The translations under genes were made by a program, and so were the position numbers. A stretch of DNA of 64,000 nt, taken from assembly GCF_011174705.1 (NCBI RefSeq), contig NZ_JAANIJ010000001.1:2170001-2234000 (forward strand), written 5' to 3'. Position 1 is the stretch's first letter, and every line of letters starts with the position of its first letter. The notes below the pieces were generated by a model. It did no database searches, was not told where the DNA came from, and worked only from the letters and a program-made list of their open reading frames with translations. The DNA comes from Tessaracoccus coleopterorum. Its GTDB lineage: Bacteria; Actinomycetota; Actinomycetes; Propionibacteriales; Propionibacteriaceae. Of this stretch, positions 15,712 through 24,611 are shown one piece after another.

Positions 15712-16440
15712 GTGACAGAGATCTGGGCCCATCGCGGAGCCTGCGCCTACGCTCCCGAGAACACGCTCCCCGCATTCGAGCTCGCCGTGCAGATGCGCGC
15801 CGACGGCGTCGAACTCGACGTGCAGCGCACCGCCGACGGCCAGCTCGTCACGATCCATGACGAGACGATCAACCGCACGTCCAACGGCGTGGGCCGGGTC
15901 GTCGACCTCACCATGGAGGATCTCCGGCGCTGCGACTTCACCAATGGTTTCGCCGGTCGTCGGGGAGTCAAGATCCCGACCCTGCATGAGGCGCTCGACG
16001 TGTTCCGGAACACTTCGATGACGGTCAACGTCGAGCTGAAGAACAACCTCGAACTGTATCCGGGATGGAGACCGAAGTGATGCGCACCGTCCGGGAGATG
16101 GGGATGGAGGATCGCGTGGTGTACTCGTCCTTCAACCACTTCTCGCTCGCCAACCTGCGCGGCCAGGTCGCCCGGAACGCATCGCACTGCTGCTGACCGA
16201 TGCGATCTACGACCCCTGGAAGTACGCGAACTGGTTCGGTGCCGGCGCGATCAACCCGCACTACAGCGTGCTGCAGCATCCCAACTACGTGTGGCTGGCG
16301 CACGAGGCGGGCGTCAAGGTGATCACGTGGACGGTCAACCGTGACGAGGACGCCCTCCGGCTCAAGTCGCTCGGCGTCGACGCGATCATCACGAACTTCC
16401 CGACCGGGTGCGCGAGACCCTCAGCCATCCAGGTTTCTGA
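15712..16440 (+). CDS. Glycerophosphodiester phosphodiesterase
   Basis: About 243 residues. It hydrolyses glycerophosphodiesters to glycerol-3-phosphate and an alcohol. The family signature is clear: IWAHRGACAYAPENTLPAF (HRG and ENT), then VELDVQRTADGQLVTIHDETI (ELDV, HD). Later blocks are VYSSFNHFSLANLR, NPHYSVLQHPN, and VITWTVNRDEDALRLKSLGVDAIIT. Three frame breaks (near 16065, 16170 and 16405) are closed by single bases, ending RETLSHPGF at 16440. No signal peptide, so cytoplasmic. The start is the GTG at 15712 after a GAGGATGG site. Confidence 0.88.
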
Positions 16441-16463
16441 GGCCGGGCGATAGGCTCAGGCCC

Positions 16464-17363
16464 ATGACCGCCAATCCCTTCCGCCCCGAGCTGTGGACGC
16501 CCGTCGAGGGCTTCAACTTCACCGATATCACCTACCACCGCGCCAAGGACGTGCCCGCGGTGCGGATCGCGTTCGACCGCCCGGAGGTGCGCAACGCGTT
16601 CCGGCCACACACCGTCGACGAGCTGTACACGGCGCTGGAGCATGCGCGTACGTCGTCTGACGTCGGGTGCGTGCTGTTGACCGGCAACGGGCCCTCCGAG
16701 AAGGACGGCGGGTGGGCCTTCTGCTCCGGCGGCGACCAGCGCATCCGCGGCCGCGTCGGCTACCAGTACGCCGAGGGGGAGACCGCGGAGAGCGTCGACC
16801 CGGCCAAGCTCGGCCGCCTGCACATCCTCGAGGTGCAACGCCTCATCCGGTTCATGCCGAAGGTGGTCATCGCCCTGGTGAACGGATGGGCCGCCGGCGG
16901 CGGTCACTCGCTACACGTCGTCGCCGACCTCACCCTCGCGTCGCGCGAGCATGCAAAGTTCAAGCAGACCGACGCCGATGTCGGCTCCTTCGACGCCGGC
17001 TACGGCTCGGCCTACCTGGCGCGCCAGGTCGGTCAGAAGTTCGCGCGGGAGATCTTCTTCCTGGGCGATGTACACGACGCGGAGGACGCGCACCGGATGG
17101 GCATGGTCAACCGGGTGATCGACCACGAGCGCCTCGAGGACGTCGGCCTCGAGTGGGCCGCCAAGATCTGCGGCAAGTCGCCGACGGCGCAGCGGATGCT
17201 GAAGTACGCGTTCAACGCGATTGACGACGGCTTGGTGGGGCAGCAGATCTTCGCGGGAGAGACGACGCGGCTGGCGTACATGACCGATGAGGCGGTCGAG
17301 GGCCGCGACTCGTTCCTGGAGAAGCGCGCTCCCGACTGGTCGAAGTTCCCGTACTACTACTGA
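16464..17363 (+). CDS. menB: 1,4-dihydroxy-2-naphthoyl-CoA synthase
   Basis: An unbroken 299-residue crotonase-fold enzyme of menaquinone synthesis that cyclises o-succinylbenzoyl-CoA. Diagnostic MenB blocks are ITYHRAKDVPAVRIAFDRPEVRNAF, the GGWAFCSGGDQRIRG loop (CSGGDQ), VNGWAAGGGHSLH (oxyanion turn), TDADVGSFDAGYGSAYLAR, and the C-terminal FLEKRAPDWSKFPYYY. The start at 16464 follows the upstream gene by 23 bases. No other men gene is in the window. The length matches actinobacterial MenB. Confidence 0.95.
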   Translation: MTANPFRPELWTPVEGFNFTDITYHRAKDVPAVRIAFDRPEVRNAFRPHTVDELYTALEHARTSSDVGCVLLTGNGPSEKDGGWAFCSGGDQRIRGRVGYQYAEGETAESVDPAKLGRLHILEVQRLIRFMPKVVIALVNGWAAGGGHSLHVVADLTLASREHAKFKQTDADVGSFDAGYGSAYLARQVGQKFAREIFFLGDVHDAEDAHRMGMVNRVIDHERLEDVGLEWAAKICGKSPTAQRMLKYAFNAIDDGLVGQQIFAGETTRLAYMTDEAVEGRDSFLEKRAPDWSKFPYYY

Positions 17364-17385
17364 TCCGTCGTCGTAGGGTGAGGCG

Positions 17386-17808
17386 ATGAGCGACGTCATC
17401 TGCGACATCATCGCCGGAACCCTCGAGGCCGAGGTCGTCTGGCGCGACGACCTCGTGATCGCCTTCCTCGACCACCGCCCGGTGTTCAAGGGGCACGTGC
17501 TGCTCGCGCCCGTCACCCACGTGCCCACGTTCACCGACGCGCCGGCCGATCTGGTCGCCCCGCTGTTCCTGCAGACGCAGCGGGTCGCCCGGGCGATGGT
17601 GGAGGCGCTGGGCGCCGACGGCAGCTTCACCGCCGTCAACACCGTCATCAGCCAGTCGGTGCCGCACCTGCACGTCCACGTGGTGCCGAGGCGCCGCAAG
17701 GACGGCCTGCGGGCTTCTTCTGGCCGCGGACGCGGTACGCCGAGGGTGAGGCGGCCGAGTATGCGGAGCGGCTGCGGGCCGAACTGGGCTCGGGGCATGC
17801 CGGTTGAG
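17386..17808 (+). CDS. HIT-family nucleotide-binding protein
   Basis: 140 residues after one G is restored near 17709 (then GLRGFFWPRTRYAEGEAAEY). The histidine-triad motif HLHVHVVPR lies at ~102-110, preceded by TVISQSVPHL, and the N-terminal FLDHRPVFKGHVLLAPVTHV is typical. HIT proteins hydrolyse AMP or ADP linked to other groups; the specific substrate is not readable. It follows menB by 22 bases in the same direction, probably co-transcribed. The alternative frame that runs on to 18084 is an artefact of the missing base. Confidence 0.88.
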
Positions 17809-17834
17809 CCGGTCGCCGACGCTCCTCCCCGTGA

Positions 17835-18591
17835 TCAGGCGAACAGCACGAGGATCAGGAGCGCCACCGAGGCCACGATCTCCACGATGCCGATCTGCAT
17901 CGGGGTCCGCTTCGCCCGCGGCATCCACCACGTCCTCGCAACCAGTGCGAGCGCCCAGACGATCCAGGGCCACGCCATCCAACCCAGGGTGGCGGCCGCG
18001 ACCACCAGGGCGGCGAAGGCCCGTGGTACACCAACGATCTGGTCGCCGAGTGTGGATCGTTGCGCTCCCGGATCAGCGCCTTGACGTGCAGCACGGTGCC
18101 GATGAAGTACAGGGTCACCGCCGCCATCTCGGCGGCCTCAGTCGCGGTCAGCATGGGGACGCCGGGCGAGACCCGGAGCACGCCCATCAACCCGCACGAG
18201 GCGACGATCGTCAGGACGCCCGACAGCAGCGTCCGTTCCCGCTTGCTGGCCGCCAGCCAGAGCGACACGCCGAGCACGACCGCGTACGGGGCACCCAACA
18301 CAGCAGCGGCCAGCCCTTGAGCACCAGCGTGACGAGCCCGAACACCGCCGCCCCTGCCAGGTAGGCGCCGAGCGGGGCGTAGTACCGGCCGCGTCGCTTG
18401 GCGGGCGACTTCAGCGTCAGCACCGCGGCGTTGAATGCGAAGTAGCCGACCAGCCAGGTGAGCCCGAGCGCGGCGTCGCCCAGATCGAGGGGCCGCACCC
18501 TTGCCGCCAGCGCGAGGCCGGTGAGGTAGGGCACGACGATCATCGCCCAGGCTCCGTGCTGCTGGGGTACCCAACCTGTCGACTTCGCCAT
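17835..18591 (-). CDS. YwiC-like integral membrane protein
   Basis: About 250 residues. The N-terminus STGWVPQQHGAWAMIVVPYL is the family signature (WxPxQHGAWAM). Several membrane helices follow (LGLTWLVGYFAFNAAVLTL; AAVFGLVTLVLKG; AVVLGVSLWLAASKRERTLLS). A conserved-looking RYYAPLGAYLAG loop is present. Frame breaks near 18305 and 18025-17990 are closed by single bases, ending IVEIVASVALLILVLFA. The family's role is unknown. The gene converges on the HIT gene and diverges from the cyclase-like gene at 18656. Confidence 0.75.
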
Positions 18592-18655
18592 GCCCCTCAC
18601 GCTATCGGATCGGCGCTTTCCGCCTCGTGGGGGCCCGTCGACGTAGCCTCGAGGG

Positions 18656-19608
18656 ATGCGCGACGACATCATCGAGTGGCTCCTTGACTCCGACCCTGCG
18701 CTCCAATGGCAGGTCGAACGCGACCTCGACGGCGCCCCGGAGGCCCAGTGGCGGGAGACCCGGGCCCGCGTCGTCACAGAGGGAATCGGGGCCGGCCTGC
18801 TCGCGCTCCAGGGTGAGGACGGGCTGTGGGCCGGCGGGTCGTTCTTCCCGGCGGCATTCGACTTCGAACACCCGGGTGAGGGGCAGCCCTGGACGGCGAC
18901 CACCTGGTCGCTCAACTCCCTGCGCGAGTGGGGCGTCGACGCATCCGTCCTGGGCGACACCGCCTCGAGGATCGACGCGAACGCCCGCTGGGAGTATGAC
19001 TCCCTTCCCTACTGGGGTGGCGAGGTCGACGTGTGCATCAACGCCTTCACGCTGGCCAACGGCTCCTGGCTCGGTGCAGACGTCTCCGCGTTGCGGGGCT
19101 GGTTCCCGGAGCACCAGTTGGGTGACGGCGGCTGGAACTGTGAGTGGGTCGACGGATCGACCCGTTCGTCGGTCCAGTCGACCCTCAACGCCGTCAAGGG
19201 GATCCTCAACCACGAGATCCGCACCGGCGACACGACGCTGCGCGAACCACGCCTCCGCGGCCAGGAGTACCTGCTCGAGCGGCGCCTGCTGTGGCGGGCC
19301 TCCGACGGTGGGCAGATCGCACCGTGGGTCGACAAGTTCGCCTATCCGTTCCGCGGCTTCTACAGCGCGCTGACGGCGCTCGACCACTTCCGGACGGCGT
19401 CACTCCACGACGGTGTCACTCCCGACCCGCGGTTGGGGACGCCGTCGACGTGCTCCGGAAGGCGCGTGGCGAGGACGGCCGGTGGCTGCAGGCCAGACGG
19501 CACCCGGGCGACGTGTGGTTCGAGGTCGACGTCGACGGCGGACTGCCGTCGCGGTGGGTGACCTTCCACGCCACCCGCGTCCTCGACTGGTGGGACGCGC
19601 AGGGCTGA
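18656..19608 (+). CDS. Prenyltransferase/squalene-cyclase-fold protein, function unknown
   Basis: About 316 residues. It shows alpha-toroid repeats with QW-like motifs: [20 protein letters not shown], then [18 protein letters not shown], and [16 protein letters not shown] late. One frame break near 19432 is closed by one base (the correct end is [14 protein letters not shown]). The DxDD catalytic motif of true squalene-hopene cyclases is not seen, so a terpene-cyclase activity is unlikely. Similar proteins are common in actinobacteria and are annotated only as cyclase-like. Divergent from the YwiC gene. Confidence 0.7.
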
Positions 19609-19627
19609 CCCGCGGCCGGGGCCGGGC

Positions 19628-20268
19628 CTACTGGGCCAGCCCGTACAGGCGGTCACCGGCATCGCCGAGGCCGGGCACGATGTAGCCCTGCTCGTTGAGC
19701 CGCTCATCGACGGCCGCGACCACCAGGCTGCACGGCACCTGCAGGTCGGCCAGCAGGTCATGGAGCCGCTCGATGCCCTCGGGTGCCGCGAGCAGGCAGA
19801 TGCAGGTGATGTCGTCGGCCCCGCGGTCGACGAGGAACTGGACGGCCCTCCGAGTGACCCGCCGGTGGCGAGCATGGGGTCGAGGACGTAGCACTGGCGG
19901 CCGGAGAGATCCATCGGCAGCCGCTCCGCGTAGGTCATCGGCTCGAGGGTCTCCTCGTCGCGGATCATCCCGAGGAAGCCCACCTCGGCGGTCGGCACGA
20001 GGCGGAGCATGCCTTCGAGCATGCCGAGGCCTGCACGAAGGATGGGAACGACAAGGGGCGCCGGGTCGGAGAGCTTGGTGCCGATGGTCGTGGTGATGGG
20101 GGTCTCGATCTCGGTGTCGCCGACGCGGACACCGAAGGTCGCCTCGTAGGCGAGGAGCGTGACGAGTTCGTCCACGAGCTTGCGGAACACCGGCTGCGGG
20201 GTGAGCTTGTTACGCAGGAGCGTGAGCTTGTGATCGACGAGGGGATGCTGAACGACGCGTACTTCCAC
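19628..20268 (-). CDS. upp: Uracil phosphoribosyltransferase
   Basis: About 213 residues, [20 protein letters not shown] to [12 protein letters not shown]. It salvages uracil to UMP using PRPP. Family features are the conserved start (HPLVxHKLTxLR), [17 protein letters not shown], the PRPP loop [12 protein letters not shown], and the C-terminal uracil-binding [13 protein letters not shown] frame break at 19850-19870 lies just after the PRPP loop. The start is the GTG at 20268. Convergent with the cyclase-like gene and divergent from the TadA-associated gene. Confidence 0.93.
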
Positions 20269-20380
20269 GGTCCAACCTTCCCACACCATGCCCCTACCCG
20301 AGAGGTTGGGGTAGGAGGTGTGTCGTGGCGGGGTCGTGCAAGGATGGGGGCCGAAGCAGTCGCGCTGGAAGGAGAGCACC

Positions 20381-20958
20381 GTGGACGTTTTCGACGACGA
20401 CGCCGAACCGTTTGACCTCAAGGACGATGCCGACGCCGAAGACGACGACTTCGATGACGATGACGACGACATTGAGGATGCGTCGGAGGACGACGTGGAC
20501 CTGGTCGTCGCGCTGTACCGCGAGGACGGCAAGCCCACCGCGGTGCCCATGGATTTCGACCTCGCCAACGACCTCGAGGAGCTGATCCGTCAACTCACCC
20601 GCCTGCCTGGGGATTCCGGGGCCGACGGTTGGGTGTCGATCAACGGCGAGTTCTTCGTGATCTGTCGCGTCCGCGGCCGCACCGTCGAGGTGCTGCTCTC
20701 CGATGTCACGGCAGCCAACGACTGGCCGATCGCCCGCGACGTGGTCGACTACCTCGGAGCCGAGCTCCCCGATGACGACGACGAGCCCTCCCCCTGGGTG
20801 ACCTCGAGATGTACGCGGCCAGTGGGTTGCGTGCCTTCGAGATGGAGGCGATCACCACCGACTACGACGAGGACTCCGACGAACTGCTCCACCGGATCGC
20901 CGAGCGGCTCAAGGTCGCCGACGAGTTCGACCGGGCCGCCGAGGCCTTCGACGACTGA
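20381..20958 (+). CDS. TadA-associated acidic protein
   Basis: About 192 residues, GTG start after a strong site (GGAAGGAG). The first 45 residues are extremely acidic ([20 protein letters not shown], then six Asp in a row). A folded domain follows: [40 protein letters not shown] and a C-terminal [15 protein letters not shown] with a helical [17 protein letters not shown]. The folded part matches the actinobacterial protein family always found beside tadA (tRNA adenosine deaminase-associated protein). One frame break near 20795. It ends three bases before tadA. Confidence 0.85.
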
Positions 20959-20960
20959 CG

Positions 20961-21415
20961 TTGGGCACCCGTTGGCATGACGCCATGCGCCTCGCGCTCG
21001 GTGAGGCCGAGGCGGCCGCGTCCCACGGCGACGTCCCCATCGGGGCCGTCGTCCTCGACGCGTCGGGTGCCGTCATCGCACGCGCAGGTAACGAGCGGGA
21101 GCTGCACGGCGACCCGACCGCACACGCCGAGGTGGTGGCGATCCGACGCGCCGCGGAGGCGGTCGGGAGTGGCGGCTGACGGGCTGCACGCTCGTGGTCA
21201 CCCTCGAGCCGTGCACCATGTGCGCGGGTGCGATCGTGGCGTCGCGGATCGATCGTCTCGTGTTCGGGGCGTTCGACGAGAAGGCGGGCGCCGTCTCATC
21301 GCTCTGGGACGTGGTGCGCGATCCGCGGCTCAACCATCGCCCGACCGTCATCCCCGGGGTGCTCGCCGAGGAGTGCGGGGAACTGCTCGACGCCTTCTTC
21401 CGTGAGCGCCGCTGA
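20961..21415 (+). CDS. tadA: tRNA adenosine(34) deaminase
   Basis: About 151 residues; deaminates A34 to inosine in tRNA-Arg(ACG). The zinc and catalytic motifs are intact: DPTAHAEVVAIRRA (HAE), then TLEPCTMCAGAIVASRID (PCxxC). A single frame break at 21172-21180 separates them in the sequence as given. The TTG start at 20961 follows the partner gene directly. The predicted substrate tRNA-Arg(ACG) is 5.3 kb upstream. Essential in most bacteria, which itself argues that the break is a base-call error. Confidence 0.93.
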
Positions 21416-21421
21416 CCTGGA

Positions 21422-22590
21422 CTAGAGCGATTCCTCGACCGGGAGCCGCATGTCGGGCTGCGCCCTGCGGAACACCGCCGAGACGATCACGGCCAGGGTG
21501 CTGATGCCCAGCGCAACCAGGACGCCCCCGCTCCCGCCCGCGCATCGATCGCGATGCCCGCGAGCGCGGAGCCGATGGAGGAGCCGAGCAACTGCCCGGT
21601 GCCGATCCAGCCGAACGCCTCCGCCGTGTCGGAGAACGACACCGCCCGCGCGATCACCGACGACACCGCGGCGAGCGCGGGGCGATGCCGAGGCCGGCGA
21701 TGAACAGCGCGATGGCGAGGGCGGTGAAGCCGGACGCGGCCGTCGCGAAGGCGAAGCCCCCGTCACCACCAGCAGCCGCAGGGTCAGGACCAGCGGGTGA
21801 GCTGTCGGTTCCCCGCGAACAGGCCACCGATCAGCGACCCGACCGACGAGATGGCGAGCACGATGCCGGCGTTGACGGAGCCGTCGCCGAAGGTCGCGAC
21901 CATGGCCGCCTCGATGGAGGCGAATGAGCCGATCATCAGCATCGACGCGAACATCATGAGCACCACGGAGGGGTTCTGCAGGACGTGGCCGAGCTTGCGG
22001 GTGGCGGCCGGGATCTGGAGCGACCGGACGCGTGGGCGAGTGCGAACAGCAGGCCACCCGCAATCTGGATGGCGACCACGATCAGCAGGGCCGTCGACGA
22101 GCCCACCCCGGAGACGAGCAGGGTGATGGCGACCGGGCCGATCACCCAGATGATCTCCTGGAGCGCGGCGTCGAGGCTGAACAGCGCCGTCAGCATGTGC
22201 TGTGGCGCGAGCAGCGGGTACAGGGTGCGCACGGCGGGGATCACCGGTGGCATGGCGGCACCGCCGAGGGCCGCCAGCGCCATCACTCCTGCGAGGTGCA
22301 GCGGGAGCGTCACCAGCAGGGCGAAGGAGGCGGTCGAGATGGCAAGGGTGACCAGGAGCAGCCGCGAGGTTCCGAACCGGCTCAACTGGCGCGAGACGAT
22401 GGGTCCGGCGATCGCCATGCCGATCGAGAAGGCCGCGAGGACGAGCCCGGCCGCGGTGTAGGAGCCCTGGGTGCGCTCGACGTGCATCAGCAGCCCGAGC
22501 GAGTACATTCCGCGGGAAATCGGGCCGCGAGTTGGGTCGCGATGACGAGGCCGAGGCCGGGATCCTCATCAGGGCTGCAAAGTCACGCAC
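21422..22590 (-). CDS. MFS transporter
   Basis: About 390 residues with ~12 hydrophobic helices over at least four frame breaks (near 22530, 22030, 21795 and 21690-21550). Recognisable stretches are MYSLGLLMHVERTQGSYTAA, VLAAFSIGMAIAGPIVSRQLSRFG (the loop 2-3 region) and VGSLIGGLFAGNRQL. Substrate unknown. Exporters with this short loop pattern are often listed as drug-efflux-like, but nothing here decides. GTG start at 22590; convergent with tadA, with six bases between stops. Confidence 0.75.
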
Positions 22591-22826
22591 CGGCCAACTC
22601 TATCCGCGCGTCGCGCGCCGACCGAACCGGGCCTTCCGCCGACCCGGCGGGCCCGGCCCGGCAAAATCGGCCAGTGGCCCACTCTGCCCGGTCCGGCCGG
22701 AAGTTCTGGCCACTCTCCGGCCCGGGTCCGTGCCCATAGAGGTCACGTTGCCCGGCGCGAACCGGCCGCGGTGGCCGCAGATCCGCCGATTGGGCAATCT
22801 CGCTTCCCATCGGTAGAATCGTCCGC
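22591..22826. promoter_or_regulatory. Intergenic region with tRNA-Ser promoter
   Basis: The 236-bp gap between the MFS start and tRNA-Ser contains TTGGGC (22790-22795), 18 bases, TAGAAT (22814-22819), placing a start about one base before the tRNA at 22827. Upstream is a very GC-rich stretch with two imperfect copies of GGCC(C)ACTCT(G)CC(C)GG near 22676 and 22708. No gene is visible. Confidence 0.55.
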
Positions 22827-22910
22827 GGTGATGTGACTGAGTGGCCGAAAGTGCTCGCCTCGAAAGCGAGAGTAGGGAAACCTACCGGGGTTCAAATCCC
22901 TCCATCACCG
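22827..22910 (+). tRNA. tRNA-Ser (anticodon CGA)
   Basis: An 84-nt class II tRNA. The acceptor GGTGATG pairs with CATCACC (22903-22909). The anticodon stem is CTCGC/GCGAG with loop CTCGAAA and anticodon CGA. A long variable arm (AGTAGGGAAACCTACC) and T loop GGTTCAAATCC follow. CCA is not encoded. Confidence 0.95.
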
Positions 22911-22916
22911 CCGAGA

Positions 22917-22942
22917 GAAGCCCGCGAGAGCGGGGCTTCTTC
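22917..22942 (+). terminator. Intrinsic terminator after tRNA-Ser
   Basis: GAAGCCC, a nine-base loop, GGGCTTC, then TTCC. The short hairpin begins seven bases beyond the tRNA 3' end. The T-tract is weak, as is usual in high-GC genomes. It also lies between the tRNA and the converging PAP2 gene. Confidence 0.6.
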
Positions 22943-22954
22943 CATTCCCCGCGC

Positions 22955-23639
22955 TCAGGCGTGCTTCGGGCCACGGCCCGGATGAGCAGCAGCGCGAAGC
23001 CGAGGAAGCTCAGCGACAGGCCGATCCCTCCCACCGAGTCCGTGACGTACACCTCTCCCAGCGCCAACTGCGCGAAACAGGTCAGCGCGACGGTGGCCGC
23101 GGCCAGCCAGATCGGCCACCGGCGACGGAACCACACCTTCGAGAACACCAGCCACCCGCCCACCAGGGCCACCGTGACGGTCGCGGCGGGCCAGGACGGG
23201 AAGGCCGACAGGGGACGCCGACGGTGGCGAACTCCGGGCGCGGGCGTTGAACGTAGTGTTTCACGGCCAGCGGGAGCAGGCCGCCGACAAGGGTCAGGCC
23301 GCTCCAGATCAGGAGCCGTACCCGGAGGGCGGCCGGCGGGCGCGTTGCTCCGCCGTCCACCACGGAAGGGGATCAGCGCTCCGAGGATGCAGAGCGTCGC
23401 GAGCAGCAGCCAGGTCCACGGTGAGAGGAGGAAGTTCACGGCCGTCCACGCCACCACCCACCACGGGTTTGATTCGGCCACCGACCCGAACCAGGCCGCC
23501 GGCGCCGCATCGATGGCGAGAAGCCGGGTTGGGCGGGGCCGAGCCAGGCCGCCAGGGCGAACTGCAGGATGCCGACCGTCAGGCAGATCCGCAGCGCCGC
23601 ACGGGAGCTTCCCTGCCCGATACTCGACGTCGCGCGCAT
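22955..23639 (-). CDS. PAP2-superfamily membrane protein with degenerate active site
   Basis: About 228 residues across four frame breaks. Five to six membrane helices are visible (LRICLTVGILQFALAAWLG; WTWLLLATLCILGALIPF; LLIWSGLTLVGGLLPLAVKHY; TVTVALVGGWLVFSKVW; LSFLGFALLLIRAVA). PAP2 block 1 is present (KHYVQRPRPEF). Block 2 reads SAFPSWPAA instead of PSGH, and block 3 reads GEVYVTDSVGG where SRxxxxxH is expected, so the catalytic His residues are missing. Repair of one C gives an end RAVAPKHA at 22955; otherwise the frame would run antisense into tRNA-Ser, which I reject. Confidence 0.65.
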
Positions 23640-23652
23640 CTGTGGATCGGGA

Positions 23653-24223
23653 TCAGGGCTCGCGGGTGGGCGTGGGCGTCGGGGTGGCGTGGTGACCTTG
23701 GGTGGAACGACGCAGACGGTGCCGTCGGGCGCGCTCACCTGGTACAGCGGCGCCTCCTGGTAGACGGGCTTCTCGGTCGGCAGCAGAATGTCGACGGTGC
23801 CGTCGACGCGGTCGTCATACTCGATCTTGGGGTCGACGAACTGCGACGCGACCAGCCGGATCTGCGGGCCTGGTTCCTGTTGGCCCGGATCGTCAGTACC
23901 TTGATCTGCTCCTCGGTGTTGGCGATCCGGAGCACGTTGTAGCCGAAGTCGACCAGTCGGGTCTGCACCCGCTGGGCCTGCCCTGTGGTGTAGCCACCGT
24001 TGAAGATCCGGACGCTCACCTGCGACACGTGCACCGTCTCGGACGGCTTGACCAGGCAGGGTGTGGGGAGGGGACGGCAGCGGCGCCATCAACGAGTTCC
24101 ATCCCAGAAGGCACCCCAGGCGAGCAGCCCGACCAACCCCAGGAGGATCACGGGGGTTGCGATGAGCCTGAAGATCCGCACTCGTTCGTCTGCCTTCGTC
24201 GGTGGTCGATGTGTGTCTGGCAA
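23653..24223 (-). CDS. Membrane-anchored LytR C-terminal domain protein
   Basis: About 190 residues. A TM helix (IFRLIATPVILLGLVGLLAWGAF) sits near the N-terminus, followed by a LytR_C domain: VHVSQVSVRIFNGGYTTGQA, RLVDFGYNVLRIANTEEQI and DKIEYDDRVDGTVDI-like text. The Pro/Thr-rich tail probably ends TPTPTPTREP at 23653. Frame breaks near 24110-24060, 23865 and 23690. LytR_C domains accompany LCP-type cell-wall ligases; a true LCP gene is at 33014-34038. The start is uncertain (TTG at 24223 chosen because it follows the upstream TAG closely). Confidence 0.65.
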
Positions 24224-24228
24224 GTACC

Positions 24229-24522
24229 CTAGTTCAACTCGAGCACGCGGGCGTGCATTGTCTGGCGTTGTTGCAGCGCTGCGCGGAGGGCACGATGCAG
24301 GCCGTCTTCGAGGTAGAGCTGGCCCCGGTAGGACACCACATGCGCGAAGAGATCCCCGTAGAACGTCGAGTCCTCCTCCAGCAGGGCCTCGAGGTCGAGG
24401 GTGCGTTTGGTGGTCGTCAACTCGTCGAGTCGCACCTGGTGCGGTGCTATCGCGATCCACTGCTTCTGGGTGTAGCCGTGGTCCGGGTAGGGGCGGGAGT
24501 CGCCCACGCGCTTGAAGATCAC
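24229..24522 (-). CDS. Conserved actinobacterial protein (often labelled VapB-like)
   Basis: An unbroken 97-residue protein, [20 protein letters not shown] to MHARVLELN. The block [32 protein letters not shown], then [20 protein letters not shown], is well conserved among actinobacteria beside LytR_C genes. The [13 protein letters not shown] part resembles ParB/Srx-like folds. Automated annotation calls it a VapB antitoxin, but no toxin partner lies nearby, so that label is doubtful. GTG start at 24522. Confidence 0.75.
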   Translation of the reverse strand: MIFKRVGDSRPYPDHGYTQKQWIAIAPHQVRLDELTTTKRTLDLEALLEEDSTFYGDLFAHVVSYRGQLYLEDGLHRALRAALQQRQTMHARVLELN

Positions 24523-24611
24523 GGAGCCACCCTACCCGCACGCCCTGCGGGCGAGGGGAGGTGGGAAGAGTCGCGGGAACCGGGCGGCGGCCGCACCGGT
24601 TGTGGGAAGGT

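Noticed and set aside
18656-19608. Squalene-hopene cyclase
   Set aside because: The DxDD acid motif is absent and the protein is about half the length of true cyclases; only the toroid fold signs are present.
22882-22955. PAP2 gene reading antisense through tRNA-Ser
   Set aside because: One C restored in the run before AAGCACGCC gives a stop at 22955, consistent with the error pattern elsewhere.
24229-24522. VapB antitoxin of a toxin-antitoxin pair
   Set aside because: No toxin gene adjoins it and the neighbour is a LytR_C protein. The database label is not supported by context.
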